Assembly (NCBI GenBank): GCA_947561715.1
Contig: OX387201.1
Coordinates: forward strand, 10,740,001-10,804,000
Source: Ascidia mentula
Lineage: Eukaryota; Chordata; Ascidiacea; Phlebobranchia; Ascidiidae
Reading direction: 5' to 3'
DNA: 64,000 nucleotides
In this document: positions 48,241 to 62,300 of the stretch, in pieces
Layout: each line of letters opens with the position of its first letter
Numbering within the stretch: the first letter of the stretch is position 1
The notes under the pieces: generated by a model
The model's database searches: none
Seen by the model: the letters and a program-made list of their open reading frames with translations, nothing else
What the model was told of the DNA's origin: nothing
Position numbers and translations under genes: made by a program

Positions 48241-50362
48241 TCAACATTATATTCCTGGAACTCTATAAAGAGAAAAAGACGATCAGCGCCAGTGTAAGAT
48301 CCTGATTTAAAACTGAGGATGTCAATAGACGACATTATTATTTCTATAAATAATTTTTTTAGGGCTGCGCTACACGCGTTTTAGTAAATAACTCCTATCT
48401 AAACCAATGCATTTTCAGCCAATCTTTACCTGCAGCATTGTGACGTCAGACCCATCCACCGTGAATTGCCCCCACGAAACTATTTGAGAATTGTAAACAG
48501 TCATATCACAAGAACAATGCATAACACTATCTTGAGATATATTTTCAACCTACCTCTTGTGCAATACAACAAACGTTATTGTAGGCTCGAGCTGTGTTGA
48601 CAAATACTTTTCCTGATTGAGAGCATTTGTACATAGTGCAAAATATCGCTGAAAGATTGCATTAGTTTGATGTTAACACGCTGTCGCAAAACAGAACGAA
48701 CTTTAAACGATTTTGAAAGTCTGCATTTTGCTGAGTTTGCAAATTTGCCTTACGTAACATTTGTTTTCCCACATTTCTGTAGCTGCCGACTTGGTGCTGG
48801 GTATCCTCTCAACGCTGTTGCCGTCCTTTTTTCTTTGTTCCGCCTTGCTTGTTTAATAATTCAAGCGTTATGTTCTCCAAAGTTGTATCGCAGTTGACGG
48901 ATCAGTTTTTTGTTTTCATTCAATATTTAATCATTTGACTTATACATTTTAAAACTGGCTTACAATAGTTGATAGAGTAGAATATTAGCAAGTTCAAAAA
49001 ACAGTCGGAGTATAAATTTATAAGAAAATCACTTTAGTTTTAGTTGTCTCAGTTAATAAATTTCATTGAAATAATTGTCTCAAACGTAAAACACAAGAAA
49101 TCAATCAACGCCCTGGAGTTTCATTTCTAATAAAAGTAAGTTTTACCGACGAGCAGAGAAAGTTTCTCTTTATTATTTCTGCAAAAGGCATTAACAGGAC
49201 TTCTCTATGCCAATGCTGTGCATTAAAATTCGCCATATCTTTGTGATAAATTTTCCCATGCTTTCACCAGCTTGACTTTGATGCTTAGGGAGAAAAACCT
49301 GCTACCATGCGGATTACTTTTCGGAAGGTCACGCGGTTGTCGAATGTCGTAAAGCGTTGGTTTGTAAGATAAGTATGGTAAACTGATTTTTACGTCTTTT
49401 TTCGTTTTTACGAAATGTGGGTGACCATATGCCGTTTTAATGTTTACGAATTGAAAACTGAAAACAGCGGTGTATAATTTTGCGAAAAGCAGTTTTTGAA
49501 GTTGTTGAACATTTTAGGTGACTGCATAAACTATATTTCATAATGATGGAACACCTAATTTTTTTCGTTTGATGTATATGCAGATGAAACACGTAACATC
49601 ATTTATACGAAATCATTCATTTTTCTTCCATGGCTCTCGACGAATTTTGACTTAAACGGCGTTTGAACAATCGAGGAAACTATGAAAACGATTTTAAGTA
49701 TCAACACTCAATTGAATAGGTTATATTAAGTATGTTAGTACGTGAAGCAGTTTTTTTTTGCGGCGTTCGAGGAAGTTTGTCACGACCCAGCCTCTGATTA
49801 AGCGTAAGAATCATCATCTGCTGATAGCAAGATTAACTAATGCAACAAAACAAAAAATCTAACAAACTTTTGTAGCGAAAACTATGATAGAAACTACCAA
49901 TAATAAAAATAAGAATTGCCTAATCTAGGATTGGGTAACACATAGGATGAAAATGTGAATTTAAAATCAACAAAACTATCAAAAAAATCAATGGTATGTT
50001 GTTTTTGACAGAGTAGTCAAGCGTCAATATATATTTTGTCGCTTGACTACTCTGTCAAAACAAAATATATTTTGACAGAATTCTACCAGTTTGAACTTAC
50101 CTAGCAGATAACTGAACGATAAATTTGAAAAGGTCCGAAGCTGCTATCACCAGGTGGCACACGTAAGCTGTAACCAAAAATAAGAAAAAAGAGTGAAGCA
50201 ATGGAGTTACGCCGTCGAAGTGAAAGAACTCGTCAGACCTATCTGTGACCACAACGAGTACAAGCCGATAGGAATGGTAGCAAAGGCGTTAGTCACAAAA
50301 GATTAGTTTGATAAGATTTTGTAGTTTGGTTTTCCACTGAAGAAACTCTCTTGAGCAAAAAA
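48241..50362. other. Intergenic region upstream of Eph-C
   Basis: AT-rich DNA without a recognised gene. It separates the BHMT relic from the plus-strand Eph and presumably contains the Eph-C promoter and 5' leader, but no element can be assigned. A perfect hairpin lies at 50003-50060. Open frames are short and unsupported. Confidence 0.5.
50003..50060. repeat. Perfect 21-bp inverted repeat, 300 bp upstream of Eph-C
   Basis: Arms 50003-50023 (TTTTGACAGAGTAGTCAAGCG) and 50040-50060 are perfectly complementary around a 16-base AT-rich loop. Part of the loop and arm sequence recurs just after (AAAATATATTTTGACAGA). It may be a small transposon remnant or a structured RNA element. Confidence 0.9.
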
Positions 50363-53300
50363 ATGGAAAAATATTGTGGATGTTATTGGATCTTGTTTCT
50401 GTATTTTTTGGCGATTGAATTTCGTATTGGTCAAGCCAACGAGGGTAAGTTCAGTTACTTTAAAATAAATCCATTTTTTATTTCAATTTTGTAAGTAAAT
50501 TTTAACGTTTCTTTGTTGATACGCGTATGCGTGTTTCAAAACTAATTATAATTTGTGCGAAAGTCAAACTAAGAAAGAAACATCAAATTTTTGTTTTTGT
50601 TCACCCGTTTAAATTGGAAGTAGCCATTAAATGTGTTTTCCAATAAACTGTCAAATCATGCTCTTGATGTAAGAATGTTCTCAGCATGTGAAACCTTGTA
50701 TCGATATTGCGAACATATGAAGCCATGTTATGACACCAGCGCCTTCTGATCGATTTCTGCGGGTTTAATCAAACGTCCGAAGTCTCCACTTGTCCGACAA
50801 GTGCTTTCGTATATTCGAGTGATATCAGTCATCGCAAACATGTGTTTTCGGGTATTCGATTGCGGACAGTTTGAGCCACGTAATATGCGAACACGCAATC
50901 CTCGTGTTCCAAGTGTGTAATTTAGTTGGGGAGGACGTTAGTTTCACACGGACTTATCTGCAGGTTTATAACGTAATGCGCACATTTTAGCTGCTGCGCT
51001 ACTGGCACCAACGACGCCTGAGCAAACAGTCATTCAAAAGTAGACGACGAGCAAACATACAGTCCGACATCTCCCGCGAGAATACGGCGTTTTCACTCAA
51101 GACGAACAAAAGCGTTGAAATGGCGCATTAAAGGCGAGGTGGCACATACACCCACACACACACTCTGTCTAACAAACGTGAAGACATAATAAATGTATTT
51201 CACAAATGTAATGGTGTAAGAACTAAATTACAGTTTGAAACAGGATGTATGCAACTTCCTCAAACAGGGCACCGCTGTCTCGTAAAACAATTAGGATTGG
51301 CAGTGTAAGTGCAGCAAGTGATTTGCCTCTGGCTATACATAGAACGTGTTCTCGCTACTCACTAAATTACATTTAAATTTCCTCTGCGCCACTTTTCTGG
51401 TTGCCGAGCCACGGGGTCAGCAACTGGCAACCGGACAAAGAAATTCGAATGATGTTAGATCATGAAATATTCATTTGCAATGTCCATCGTTTTTCGCGAT
51501 CAATAGTTCATACTATTATTATTATTTGAGAATCGATCACACTGGCCCGTAAATAACAACAGTGAAAATGTTACAGGGACAGTGAAAATGCGACTTGTTT
51601 TTCAAATTGCAAATAAACAAAAAATCAAGGTTACTTCGATCACACAGGAAGTACGTGGCTGATTTTGGCGCTTCGCCGCTCACATTTAAACACAAACATG
51701 TCTGATCGTGGTGAAATCTCCCGATCCTCAACTCATAAGAAGTACTTGTTGGTAAGCAATGGGTGGAACTAAATTGAGTTCCCAAAAGTTTAAGGGCCCT
51801 TGACACACCAGCACCGAAGTACGTTGACTCGTCTGTGCGTGACACATCACTCCACGCACTACGCAAAATCTATGTTAATCCCCAAATAACTCGGGCATGA
51901 ACCAACCGCCATTTATTACTTCACATATTATCTTTGTGTGTGTGTGATGCTGTGTTCAGCAAGTGATGTTGACAGGGAAGCGAAAATAGGTTCTTCACAC
52001 CGGGAGCGTCTGTTAATATTTAGCTTAGTCTTTGTCGAAATACGAATGGTTTTAAAGAAAGCGACAGCGAACCCTTTTCCGTCGTCTCTTGCTTGGTCCC
52101 GATGTGGATATTTGCGCAGTCTTACTTCAATCGTTGACCTGGCGTGCTTGCCCATTCATGTGTAACGCCTCACGTGACCTCTTTTGTTAAGTAAAGCTGG
52201 GATGGTTGATCTCTGATTGTTTGCACATTTCTTCGTGGGTGGCGCAATGTTGGTATTAGGGATTCCGAATTCATGTGCTCGTGTCCTTGGGTATGGTCAG
52301 AATTCATGTTAATAATGTGTATTGGTCGATATGTAAACACATTGTCTCGCGATATAGTCGAAAACATAAACTACTGTGTATAGTTTGAATTAAATTAACG
52401 TAAAGTGTTTTTCGTTTGACAGCAATACTGATGGACACAAGAACAGCGACATCTGACGTGGGTTGGACGATGCCACAGGGTTCTCAGGTAAGTTTGCGAT
52501 CAATTATGAATGCAAAATCTATCACTTCATGTGCGTGTAATCGGATTTAGTCGTGTAAATGCTAGCTAATACCTTAATTTGCCGCCAGTGTACACGATTT
52601 GCAGTCGGCGCGTGACCAAGTACATTAAGTTTTGTACAGTTAGTGAATTTCTTTTCTCAAAAGAGGGAATCATGATTTTTCATTTAAAGTCAAATCAACT
52701 CGTTCAAAAGCATGTGATTGATCTTTTCCCATGCGTAGAGCGCCAACACCTGCTAGACTAGTGGTGTGAACGCTGCCTGCAATTTACATAACATCGCTCC
52801 TTTCTCACAATTGTTAACACCAAGGCGGCCTTTGAGTGGAGGCAAACTAGTCATTTTCCTTTCCTTCGATACAACGACCTGACTCCCCGTGAGAAATTAG
52901 CAAAGCCTAGAATTACTTTATTTCACTTCAAGCTCACAAAGCAAATGCCACCAAATTAGTTTAACAAGTTTTGTTGTCACAGTTTTTTTGTTTCTTTTTC
53001 TTTGTGCACTGAACTTCAAAAATAACATGGGCCCGGTGACGTCTTCGGTCTATTGAAGTGCCAATAATAGCCGTGTTTCCTTTTAAGTAATTGCGTGTAA
53101 TTTCGAGCGATCAGTAACGGCAGCAGAAACACGTAAACAGGGCAGGGGTTGGACTCGTTCGCATTAACGTCCTCCTCTTATGTCCCTTTCAAATCAGAAT
53201 GCGTCTCTCGCCGGCGGCATATCACAACGTCTTCTAATGGGGGGTCAGTCGACGGCCGAACGACGGCGGGCGTCTCGTGATGTAAGGTCGATCAAAGAGC

Positions 53301-56300
53301 ACACAGCTCGTACGTGCCGACCATCCCCACGTTGGCCGTAGTAACAGCTTTGACTTCCGCCTCGTATGTAAGGGAAACGGCAATTACAATGCTTTTTGGC
53401 AAGGAAGTGATTGAATAATTACCCTCGAGATATAATCTGGTGTTAGGTTTGGATATTGCACTTGTTTTCGAAATCTCTTCCACCAACAATATTAATACAG
53501 TGCTATGCAAACCGACAGACATCGCATACTTTCTAAGAAAAGTAACGTGTCATACGAGCAGTGACAAAGCGTCGCAGCGGGGTTTTCACAAGACGCTTGC
53601 TGTTGTAGCTTTGTTGTGACAAGACCCCGCGCGTTTGGTCACTGGAGTGGGGTTTGTACAAACAGACAAGGAAAATTGAAGACGTTTAAAGATAGCAAAA
53701 GATAGCGCCGTGTGGGATTTTACAACAACTTTCTTATTGAATAAATCCTAAAATACAATTTGCAGTTATGTCAAACTTTTTACACTTTCTTCATGATTTG
53801 GCTGCTACCGTCTTTACATAGGTACCTTCGCACTTCATATCTACATAACTCTCAGTCACGTTTTGGTTCCCAGTTGTAATAAAGCTATACTCCTGTCTGT
53901 TTTAGTGGCAAGAGGTGAGCAGTCCCCATCCGGATAAGAGCGACCGACGTATGTTGATGGTCTGTGGTATAACTAGATCGAATCAGAACAATTGGGTTCG
54001 AACGCCTTTTATACAAGTGGACGGAGCTCAACGAATTTTCGTCGAATTCGAATTTACTATCAGGTAACACTTAGTGGGGATAATATATTTAACTGCATCA
54101 TGTTGGCGGCCAAATTTTAAATCATCATCCTCTCTTAGATCATGTGAGGACGTTCCGAATGTTGCTACGTGCAAGGAAACGTTCCATTTACTCTATTATG
54201 AAACCGATCGCGACGAGGCGACCACCACGTTTCCGCCGTGGAGGGAAGGAGCTTACATCAAGGTAGGTCGAAGGGAAATGGTTGTGGTGATATCTCGGGA
54301 AGAACACCGAAATGTTATAGCTTGCTAAACACAGACGAAGGGTAGGACCGGGGCTGACATTTGGAGGCGTGTTTATAAATCCTCGGTAGCTTTTTACTTT
54401 CATCCTGCCAGCTCAGGGGCTTTAATTCGAAACGACCCAACTTGCTTTTCACGGATGACAAGATGTAAAGTGACTAATATCTAAGTTCCAGGAACAAAAC
54501 CATTTAACTAACGCTTGTGGTATTTTCGTCTTCTTCCCACGCGATACACCTGTGCTGTTCTCCAAATGAACAAAAACCCAATATAATACAAGCTGTAAAG
54601 CCTTTGGGGGTTATAGGAACAAAGTTTTGAACAAAATTTTCCCAAGCAATGTTTGTTTGTTTATTGCTCCCCTGGGTTAACAGGAATGTGGTATTAACTG
54701 ATCGCAACTCGTATGAAGTGATCGTTGGGTGTGCCGCAAGCAGGCTGGCTGTCTTGTTTGCGTCAGGTTCTCACGGTATGGGAATTACACGCTATTTAGC
54801 ATTCGTCTCTCCAATCGTGAAAACAAGTCTGCCTGTTTGCTCATCTGTTTTAAATGAACCTGCAACGTAAGGGGAGATTTTGTTGAGCTCAGCCCTGCGT
54901 TTGGTGAAAATATTCGAAGGACACCTTGATAGATTTATTGCTGTGTTGCTCAGGACAAACAGCCGAAGTGGCGAGGTTGCTGTTCCTCTTAATTGATTTC
55001 ATGTTTTCTCACTGACTTCACATTTAAACCACCTCTGCATGTTCGGTTTTTGTCTGTATGCAAATTTTGGCTAAATGTATTGAACAATTAATTATCACAC
55101 CCCAACCAGTGTAGCATGATAACCTAGGGCAATTTGTCTTGAGTTAGGTGTTACTCTCACTCAATTGACGATAATTGTCTTACAAAGGTGTGTTTTAAAG
55201 CTTGCGTGTAACTGGTACCAAAATCTAATTTCCTCTTGTGGTTTCGCGCAGGTTGACACAATCGCCGCAGACAAACGATTCCGTCCAGGATCGGAGGAAA
55301 CAAACTTTGAGACCCGAGAAATTGGACCTCTAACCAAAAACGGCATTTACTTGGCCTTACAGGTATATGACATCCGTTGTTTGTTATCAAGTCCAGTAAA
55401 ACAACTTTATTGGCCTTTTACTGTATTTTTTTACTGTCTTTCCAATTGGTTTCAGCAGTTTATGTAAACAAACACATGCTGATCGTCACGAGTTGTGAGT
55501 AAACCAATCGATGATTTATTGCAGGACACTGGAGCTTGTATGGCGCTCATGCATGTTCGAGTGTACTACAAATATTGTTCGCCGTCAACTCAGATTCTTG
55601 CGAATTTCGGACGAACCATCGCAGGTCCCGAAATGACATCCCTCGTGGAAGTGGGTGGATCTTGTGTCAGCAACGCCGTGACGGTAAACAAAACCGATTT
55701 CTTTTGTACTGCGCGTCGTAGTTGACAATGACCTCACAATTATAGGCAGACCCTACTTAAATGAGAAAATTCATTGAAGCATAAACGAAAATGAACCAAA
55801 TGCTGATAAAACCAAGTGACAGCATTCCTTGCAAAAACTGCATAAATGGCCTCCATATGTTGCTAATTTATTAACGCTCAATGATATTATTTAATTGTAG
55901 GTTATTGGACAACTGGAACCAAGTTTGTACTGCAACGCAAAAGGTGAATGGACAGTTCCAAAGGGTTCTTGCGTCTGCACTGCTGGTTACGATCCCGATG
56001 AGGCTTTGACTATGTGCCAAGGTAATAACAACATCAATCTCTAAATTTTCCTACGAAATCCATCAATGCTGCCAGATCCGTTTTAAGTGTGATTAAACGC
56101 TTTATGCGTGGAGTCCGCGTTTTGATCAATCCCGACAGCTCGTTACGATGGTCAGAGCGCATTAAGACAAATAGTTTTGTGGCGGACAAGCTCCTTCGTT
56201 CGCTGATTTGATGCATTACTCTGCCGACCAGCAACTGCTGAATTTTCGCAGGAGCCATCGCCTGCAAAAATACCATAGATTTTTGTGCGGCGTTTTTACT

Positions 56301-59300
56301 AAAAGCCGCCCTGCTGAACTCCCCAACCCCTTGTTTGGTGTTGCTGGTTCACATCAGTTCGGGTTAGTGGCTTGGCGTGGGCATTGTGGCGGAATATCTT
56401 CACAGGCGCGGCTTTCTCGGTCTTCATCGTAAATCCACCCCTGACGTACTACTAGTTCAAATACCCTGGACGAGAAAATTTGGATAGCTCATCTAAGCTC
56501 CCCGAAACGTCACTCTTTGTTCGTCACGTAAAGTTGAGCTAGACACTATGGCTCATCTTGTGTGTCACGTTGAAACATCGCATTGAAAATCGGTAGTAAA
56601 TGAAACGTATCGATTTCCGATGTACTTATTTTGTGCACTGCAGACACATGCGGTCGTCTTTTAGTTAGAGAATGTTAGTCAATGTCACGTTTTGTCAATG
56701 ACGAAACAAATCAATTTTTGTTTTTTTAGACTTGTCTTTATTCCAGTTTTTTGTCGCTGTTACATTTTGGAAACCAGCAAACATTCTTGAAATATATTCT
56801 GCGTTATTGCCACGCACGCAGTGAATTTGTGACAAACTGAAATCAGTCGAACTATGTTTTGTCATCAAAGCAGATCAAATAGTTCCGCAACAAAATGTTT
56901 TGGGACGACTTGTTGCAATGTAACCTAGCAGTAGAGAACTTGTTATTTTCTGAAGCTCCGCAGTTTCGTCCAACAGTTTAATGCGCGTGAACGCACTTGG
57001 AGTTTTATTACCTTCGTCCAGGCCGGGCATTCGTCGCATAGCAGTGTTGCTCTCAAGCGCGAGCAAAGTCTTTGGTTCAGTCCCAACCCGTGAGGGCACG
57101 ACTAGCCCTCGGATTGCGTGCAACTCAACCGGAACTTCGACGACGCGCTTTTTATTGCCGTCACCTTGTTATGACCTGGTCGGTGCCAGACTAGTTTATA
57201 CAAACAAAATTGAGACAACCGGCGTCGGTTAGACGCGAAAAAATCGTACGTGTCGTAATTAAAAGTGGAATATTACTTTTGGTTTTTGTTAGGGAATGTT
57301 AAGGTGCGACGGGATTGGGGGATGAAGGTGTGGTATTGTTTTGTTCAATTTGTTTGCAAAGCACAATAATACTCAAATTTCCTTGCCTTGTGGTCTAATT
57401 TAAGAAGAAACTAAATTTTAAAAGAGATATGAATAAAAGCTGATTTTTTTATTCTTATGGTAAGGGCAACTGTCTATAAAATTGTTTGACGTAAAACTTC
57501 GTGTTTATTTGTCAATAAATGGACAGTTACGGTTGTTGATGCTGATAACATAAGTCGCGTGGGAGAGCATTCAAAATAGTGGCAAGCCCTTTTGCTTTCC
57601 ACGCTTGCTCCGCCCATTTCCCAACCTCTGTCTGTTCACGGCGAACAAACGGTTGGGATTGGAGAGGCATTCTTTCCACAATGACGAATAAATCAATGAA
57701 AGCGTTTAGTTGCCGATTTGGAAGACAGTTTAGTCTTTAGAGTCAGGGCCAGACAGTACGCATATTTTTCGTCAATACCAACAAGCGCACGATCCACAAT
57801 GCCTTCCCCTTTCGCACTAAAAAAACGGTGAATGGGTCTCGTGAATGAATTATCTCCGCGGAGATTAAGGCCCGTCCGTTTGGTGAAACCCTAAGCCAGG
57901 GGCGGAGCAAGACAAGGTTTTCGTTTTTAACCGCAGTGATGCGTATTGTGCACAACTTACAAAAACTCAATCATGTATTCCTGTGTTTTGTACTGGCGCG
58001 GTGCATGGCGCTTTTGGACCGTATCTAATTTGATGATTATATCTTCGCAAAACTCAACGAAACCTACTGGAAGGTGAGCACTAAGCACAAACAGCATCAC
58101 ATTCTCCTCTGCGCTTAATTGGCCAGTGCAATGTTGCACCTATGTTGGTTAAGTGCACGCCTTTGGATTATTTCGCTTTAATACCCAGAGCCGTTTACAC
58201 TTTTTGCCATTGCTTGACTTTAAGCTTTTTTAAGACCAGTTAATGTCAACACTGCGCCAGACACCTTGGAGGCGGTTTACAACAAGTGACGCAAGCATGG
58301 GCTGTTGTAATTACATTCGCAATTCCTCCCTTTTGTAAAACAAACCGCCGCATTTCACAAGCCACGCACCCCAGGCATACCAGGAGATTTGGAAACCGGT
58401 CGTACGCATCACTGAACCTGACACCTTAACCCATTGCGGAATGGAATAGGAAGCCGCTTGTTGAGTGTAAACAGTAGCCTAAAATCAAGTCTTGTAAGCG
58501 GTGGTAGTTTGGTATGTAAAATTTTGTGGGAAGTAGGATGACGATGTCATTGACTTCAAATATTGCGAGTAGTTGTTTAAATAGCAAACTCTTGTACATG
58601 TTAGTCCTTCAGTCTCTGGTTGTTGATTGCTGACTTGCGTGCTGCATTATACATAGCTATGATAACCGCGGAAAACGTATAGGTAGTTGGCGAACGAGTG
58701 TGACAACTTCGGTGCTTTTGAACCGACGGAATTCAAAGCCCGCACCGGACAATGGCTGCCCTTTTTATATCCGCACGCGTGAATCTGTTGCGACAACGTG
58801 CCAATTGACAAGCTAATAGAAATTACAGTCTGTATTGATTCGCTTGACCGAGTAACAAAGGTGTCGTCCATTCCTGCTCACGCTATGTTGGGTAACAAAA
58901 CTTAAAAGTTTACATAGGACAGTTGTTGACCGTCGTCACCCGAGGTAACACAATGATTCCCAAACACATGAACTTCATAAACACGTCCAACTTTTGTGAG
59001 AAGCTGGACGAAGATTCGTTTTACATTGTTCTGTCAACCGAACCCTTTCGTCACCTGTTTGGTCTTTTGTCCTCACAATGAGGGATATAAGGCCTGGTGA
59101 AGTTTTAAGTGAGAACTGTTGCGTTTCTCAACAACTGCCCCAGACAGTTGCATTTGATGTGAATGCCAACCTCACCTCACGAAACCTGATCCACAACATG
59201 GTGCCGCGCGTTTCCGAGTTGCAGTTAAAACTTAATTCAATACAATACGAAGCACTTGAAAAGTAAGGGCCCGGTGACAGAAATAGAATATCCGTTTTTG

Positions 59301-62300
59301 CATTCTTGTGCGTGAGGATTCTTGGGGAGAAAAACAGCATGAAAATGCTTTGTAGCAATTTTTTTACTTCAATACGTTTTCACATTATATTTCACATTTG
59401 TTTGTAAACTATCTTTCAGCTTGTGGTCGTGGTCAATACAAGTCGGAAGATGGAAACACACCTTGTCAGCGTTGCCCACCTTACAGTCACTCAAGAGATT
59501 ATGCTGCTACTTCGTGTGAATGTATGTACGGTTACTACAGGGCACCAAGCGACTCACCAACCGTCGCCTGCACAAGTAAGAAATATTTTCGCACTTCACT
59601 GGCAAGTTTATGTAACACCTGGGTGTTATAATGTTATCGAGCCGTGGAATCTAGTCTTGATTTCCGATCATAGAAAGGTTAATGCAATTACGGCGTGTTA
59701 ATAGACTAACTTGAACTAAATACATCGGTGATTTCGCCCATCTTCGCAACAAGCACCCAAATTAACCAACGAACGTCGTAGATTAACCGCTGAATGGTTT
59801 GACGACAATGAACGCCATTGTTAGAATGTTTGTGTCATTTCGCACAGGAAAAACTCTGGCATTCACCAGCACCCGAGCGCTCAAGCATTTGTAGCCTTCC
59901 TTTTAGAGTTCCTTGTCAGGTTCTTGGCGAAGCGGCACCGTAACGGAAGCGTTTGAAAAACCATTAATTTTTAAAAGCAATATCGCGCGACTGGGTCGGC
60001 CACCGCGCAATCGTTTCAAATAGATCCACTTCAAAATAGGATTTATTTATCGAATTTTGATGGAGATGACAGGCGAGAATTTAATATTCGTTTCACATTG
60101 TTAATAACTGATTCGCGAAAATCCTTCAATTTTCCTTTCCAAGAGGTCCAAAGTTGTATGTTGTTGGGTCTGTTTATTTACGGATGTAAAATTTTGCAGA
60201 AACGCCCAGCAAACCGGAAAACCTCAGGGGTTATGTCAACCAAACAGATGTTAAACTGGCCTGGGATCGACCGCTACACGACGGTGGACGCGACGATATT
60301 TCTTACAGGTAACTACCAAACCAATTAGAAATCAACCATGAAAGACAGAGCACGAGCACTGCTACAAATTAACTACTTTCAATTACCACATCCTCAAAGT
60401 GTGTGGGAAAACGGAATAGTCTGTAAATCCATTACGTTGATCAGGAGTTAATTGCTTGCTCGCGGGTAAAGGCGGGGCCCATCGACGTCAAAAAGCTTCT
60501 TTTTAAATTCAACTTCAACTGCTGCTTAATGTCGGTGTTTGCTTGTGACCGAAACCGCGGAATGTCTTCCTCAGACGCACGGACCAACTTTTGGGTTTAA
60601 ACATCCCCTCAGTCGCAGTTTCCTGTAAATTTGAACCGGACGTTGAAGCATCCTGGGCTAATGGCGCGTAATTTAATCACATCGGGCGAAACTCGTGCTA
60701 CCACGAGAGTTGGCTTGTCACCCGCGCTGTCCAATTTGCAAAAGAAAATAAAGCTGCATCCAATGCTAATGAAGACATCCCTTACCCTCAAGGGTGTTCC
60801 ATTTAAATTCAGCATTGACAGCACTGCCATCTGAAAGGGGATTTACTTGGGTAATCTTGCAGGTTTGCACTGCGGATTACAATACCCGTATTAGTCATGC
60901 ACCAGAGCACACAAACACCACAGCATCAGATTATTATCATTTCTCCCACTTGTTATCCTTTTTAGCACGGAACGGGATGTTTTACCCATGCAGGTTTTTT
61001 AACATGTGTTTATTGTCAAATAGGATCGAGTGCTCGCGATGTCAAAATCACTTCCAAGATTGTGTACCTTGTGATACTGGAATCGACTTCAAACCGGCAC
61101 AAAATGGCCTCACACGAACTTCAGTCGACGTGCAAGATCTCAGCGCCTTCGCTTATTATAAATTCAAGGTGGGATTGTAATATTAATGAAGCTTAGTGTA
61201 TCCAGACTGGCGATCAATATCGTACTTTCTGCTGTCTGTGGATGCATATTGGCTGTGACGTTGCACTATAAGGAATCTCAAAAGCGCACTTAAAACGTAT
61301 TTTTTCGAGCACTTAATTACTCAATTGCAATACAGTTTAAAGTGACAGAAATATTTTTGTCAAGACACTATTGCAATGTCAACTTGAATGAAAACATTTA
61401 TAAACTTTTTTCGCAGGTGTTTGCGCGCAACGGAGTAAGCGAGGTGGCCGCACACGATCTCAATGAGAAAAATTTCGCTACCGTGACTGTGGAAACCAGT
61501 CAAGAAGGTAAATGAAGTTGGCGATGTAGGCTGCAAAACGGTGTAATGTCTCCCCCATGAATTATTACTTCCGCGTCGAAAAGACAAGCCTTAAAATATC
61601 TTGCGAGAATACTGTGAGCTCTTCAGCCTTGCGTTGCGTTTAAGAGAAGGCTTCTTTACGGACCGCTGCGATTGCCTCATCTGTTTACATTTTACGAAAT
61701 CCAACCGTGGAAACGTTGTGGTTTTTTACCTCTCAAGTAGCGTCCACATTGTCACAGTCAATTTTTGCAGCTCCCTCCCCTGTTGTGAATGTGGATATTT
61801 CTGATGTCATGGCCGGATCCTTTTTGGTTACTTGGTCAAATCCAGTCACTGAAAATGGACCAGCAGTTCGATACGAAGTGACGGTTGTTGCAAAAGGCAA
61901 CAACGGCCAAGAGGACGAAATAGTGGTGAGCAATACGAGCAAAGAGTCCATGAAAGTCACTGGATTGTCCGAAGGAACGGAATACATCGTTAAGGTACAG
62001 AGCAACGTCCTTGACTGCTTGTACATGTTTGTTTTTATTTATCCTGTTACCCAATAATTTATCCTGTTAACCGCGCTGCAAACGCTGGTGGCTTGATAAA
62101 CCACAGACCTTAAACTTTACACTTATTTTCCGCAATTCACAAACATTTAGCAGAGCCATGGATAAATGCGTTTGTGTTTAAACTCAGGTCCGTGCAAGCA
62201 CTTCGGCTGGTTTCGGGCCATTCAGCGACCCGGTTAAGACACTGACTGGAACATATGAGACTACAACCAACCATGCGAACAAAAACAAAACTGATCCCAA

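Noticed and set aside
51140..51175. Short CA-rich stretch as a candidate array
   Set aside because: It is a simple dinucleotide-type repeat without spaced units; no CRISPR-like structure exists in this eukaryotic DNA.
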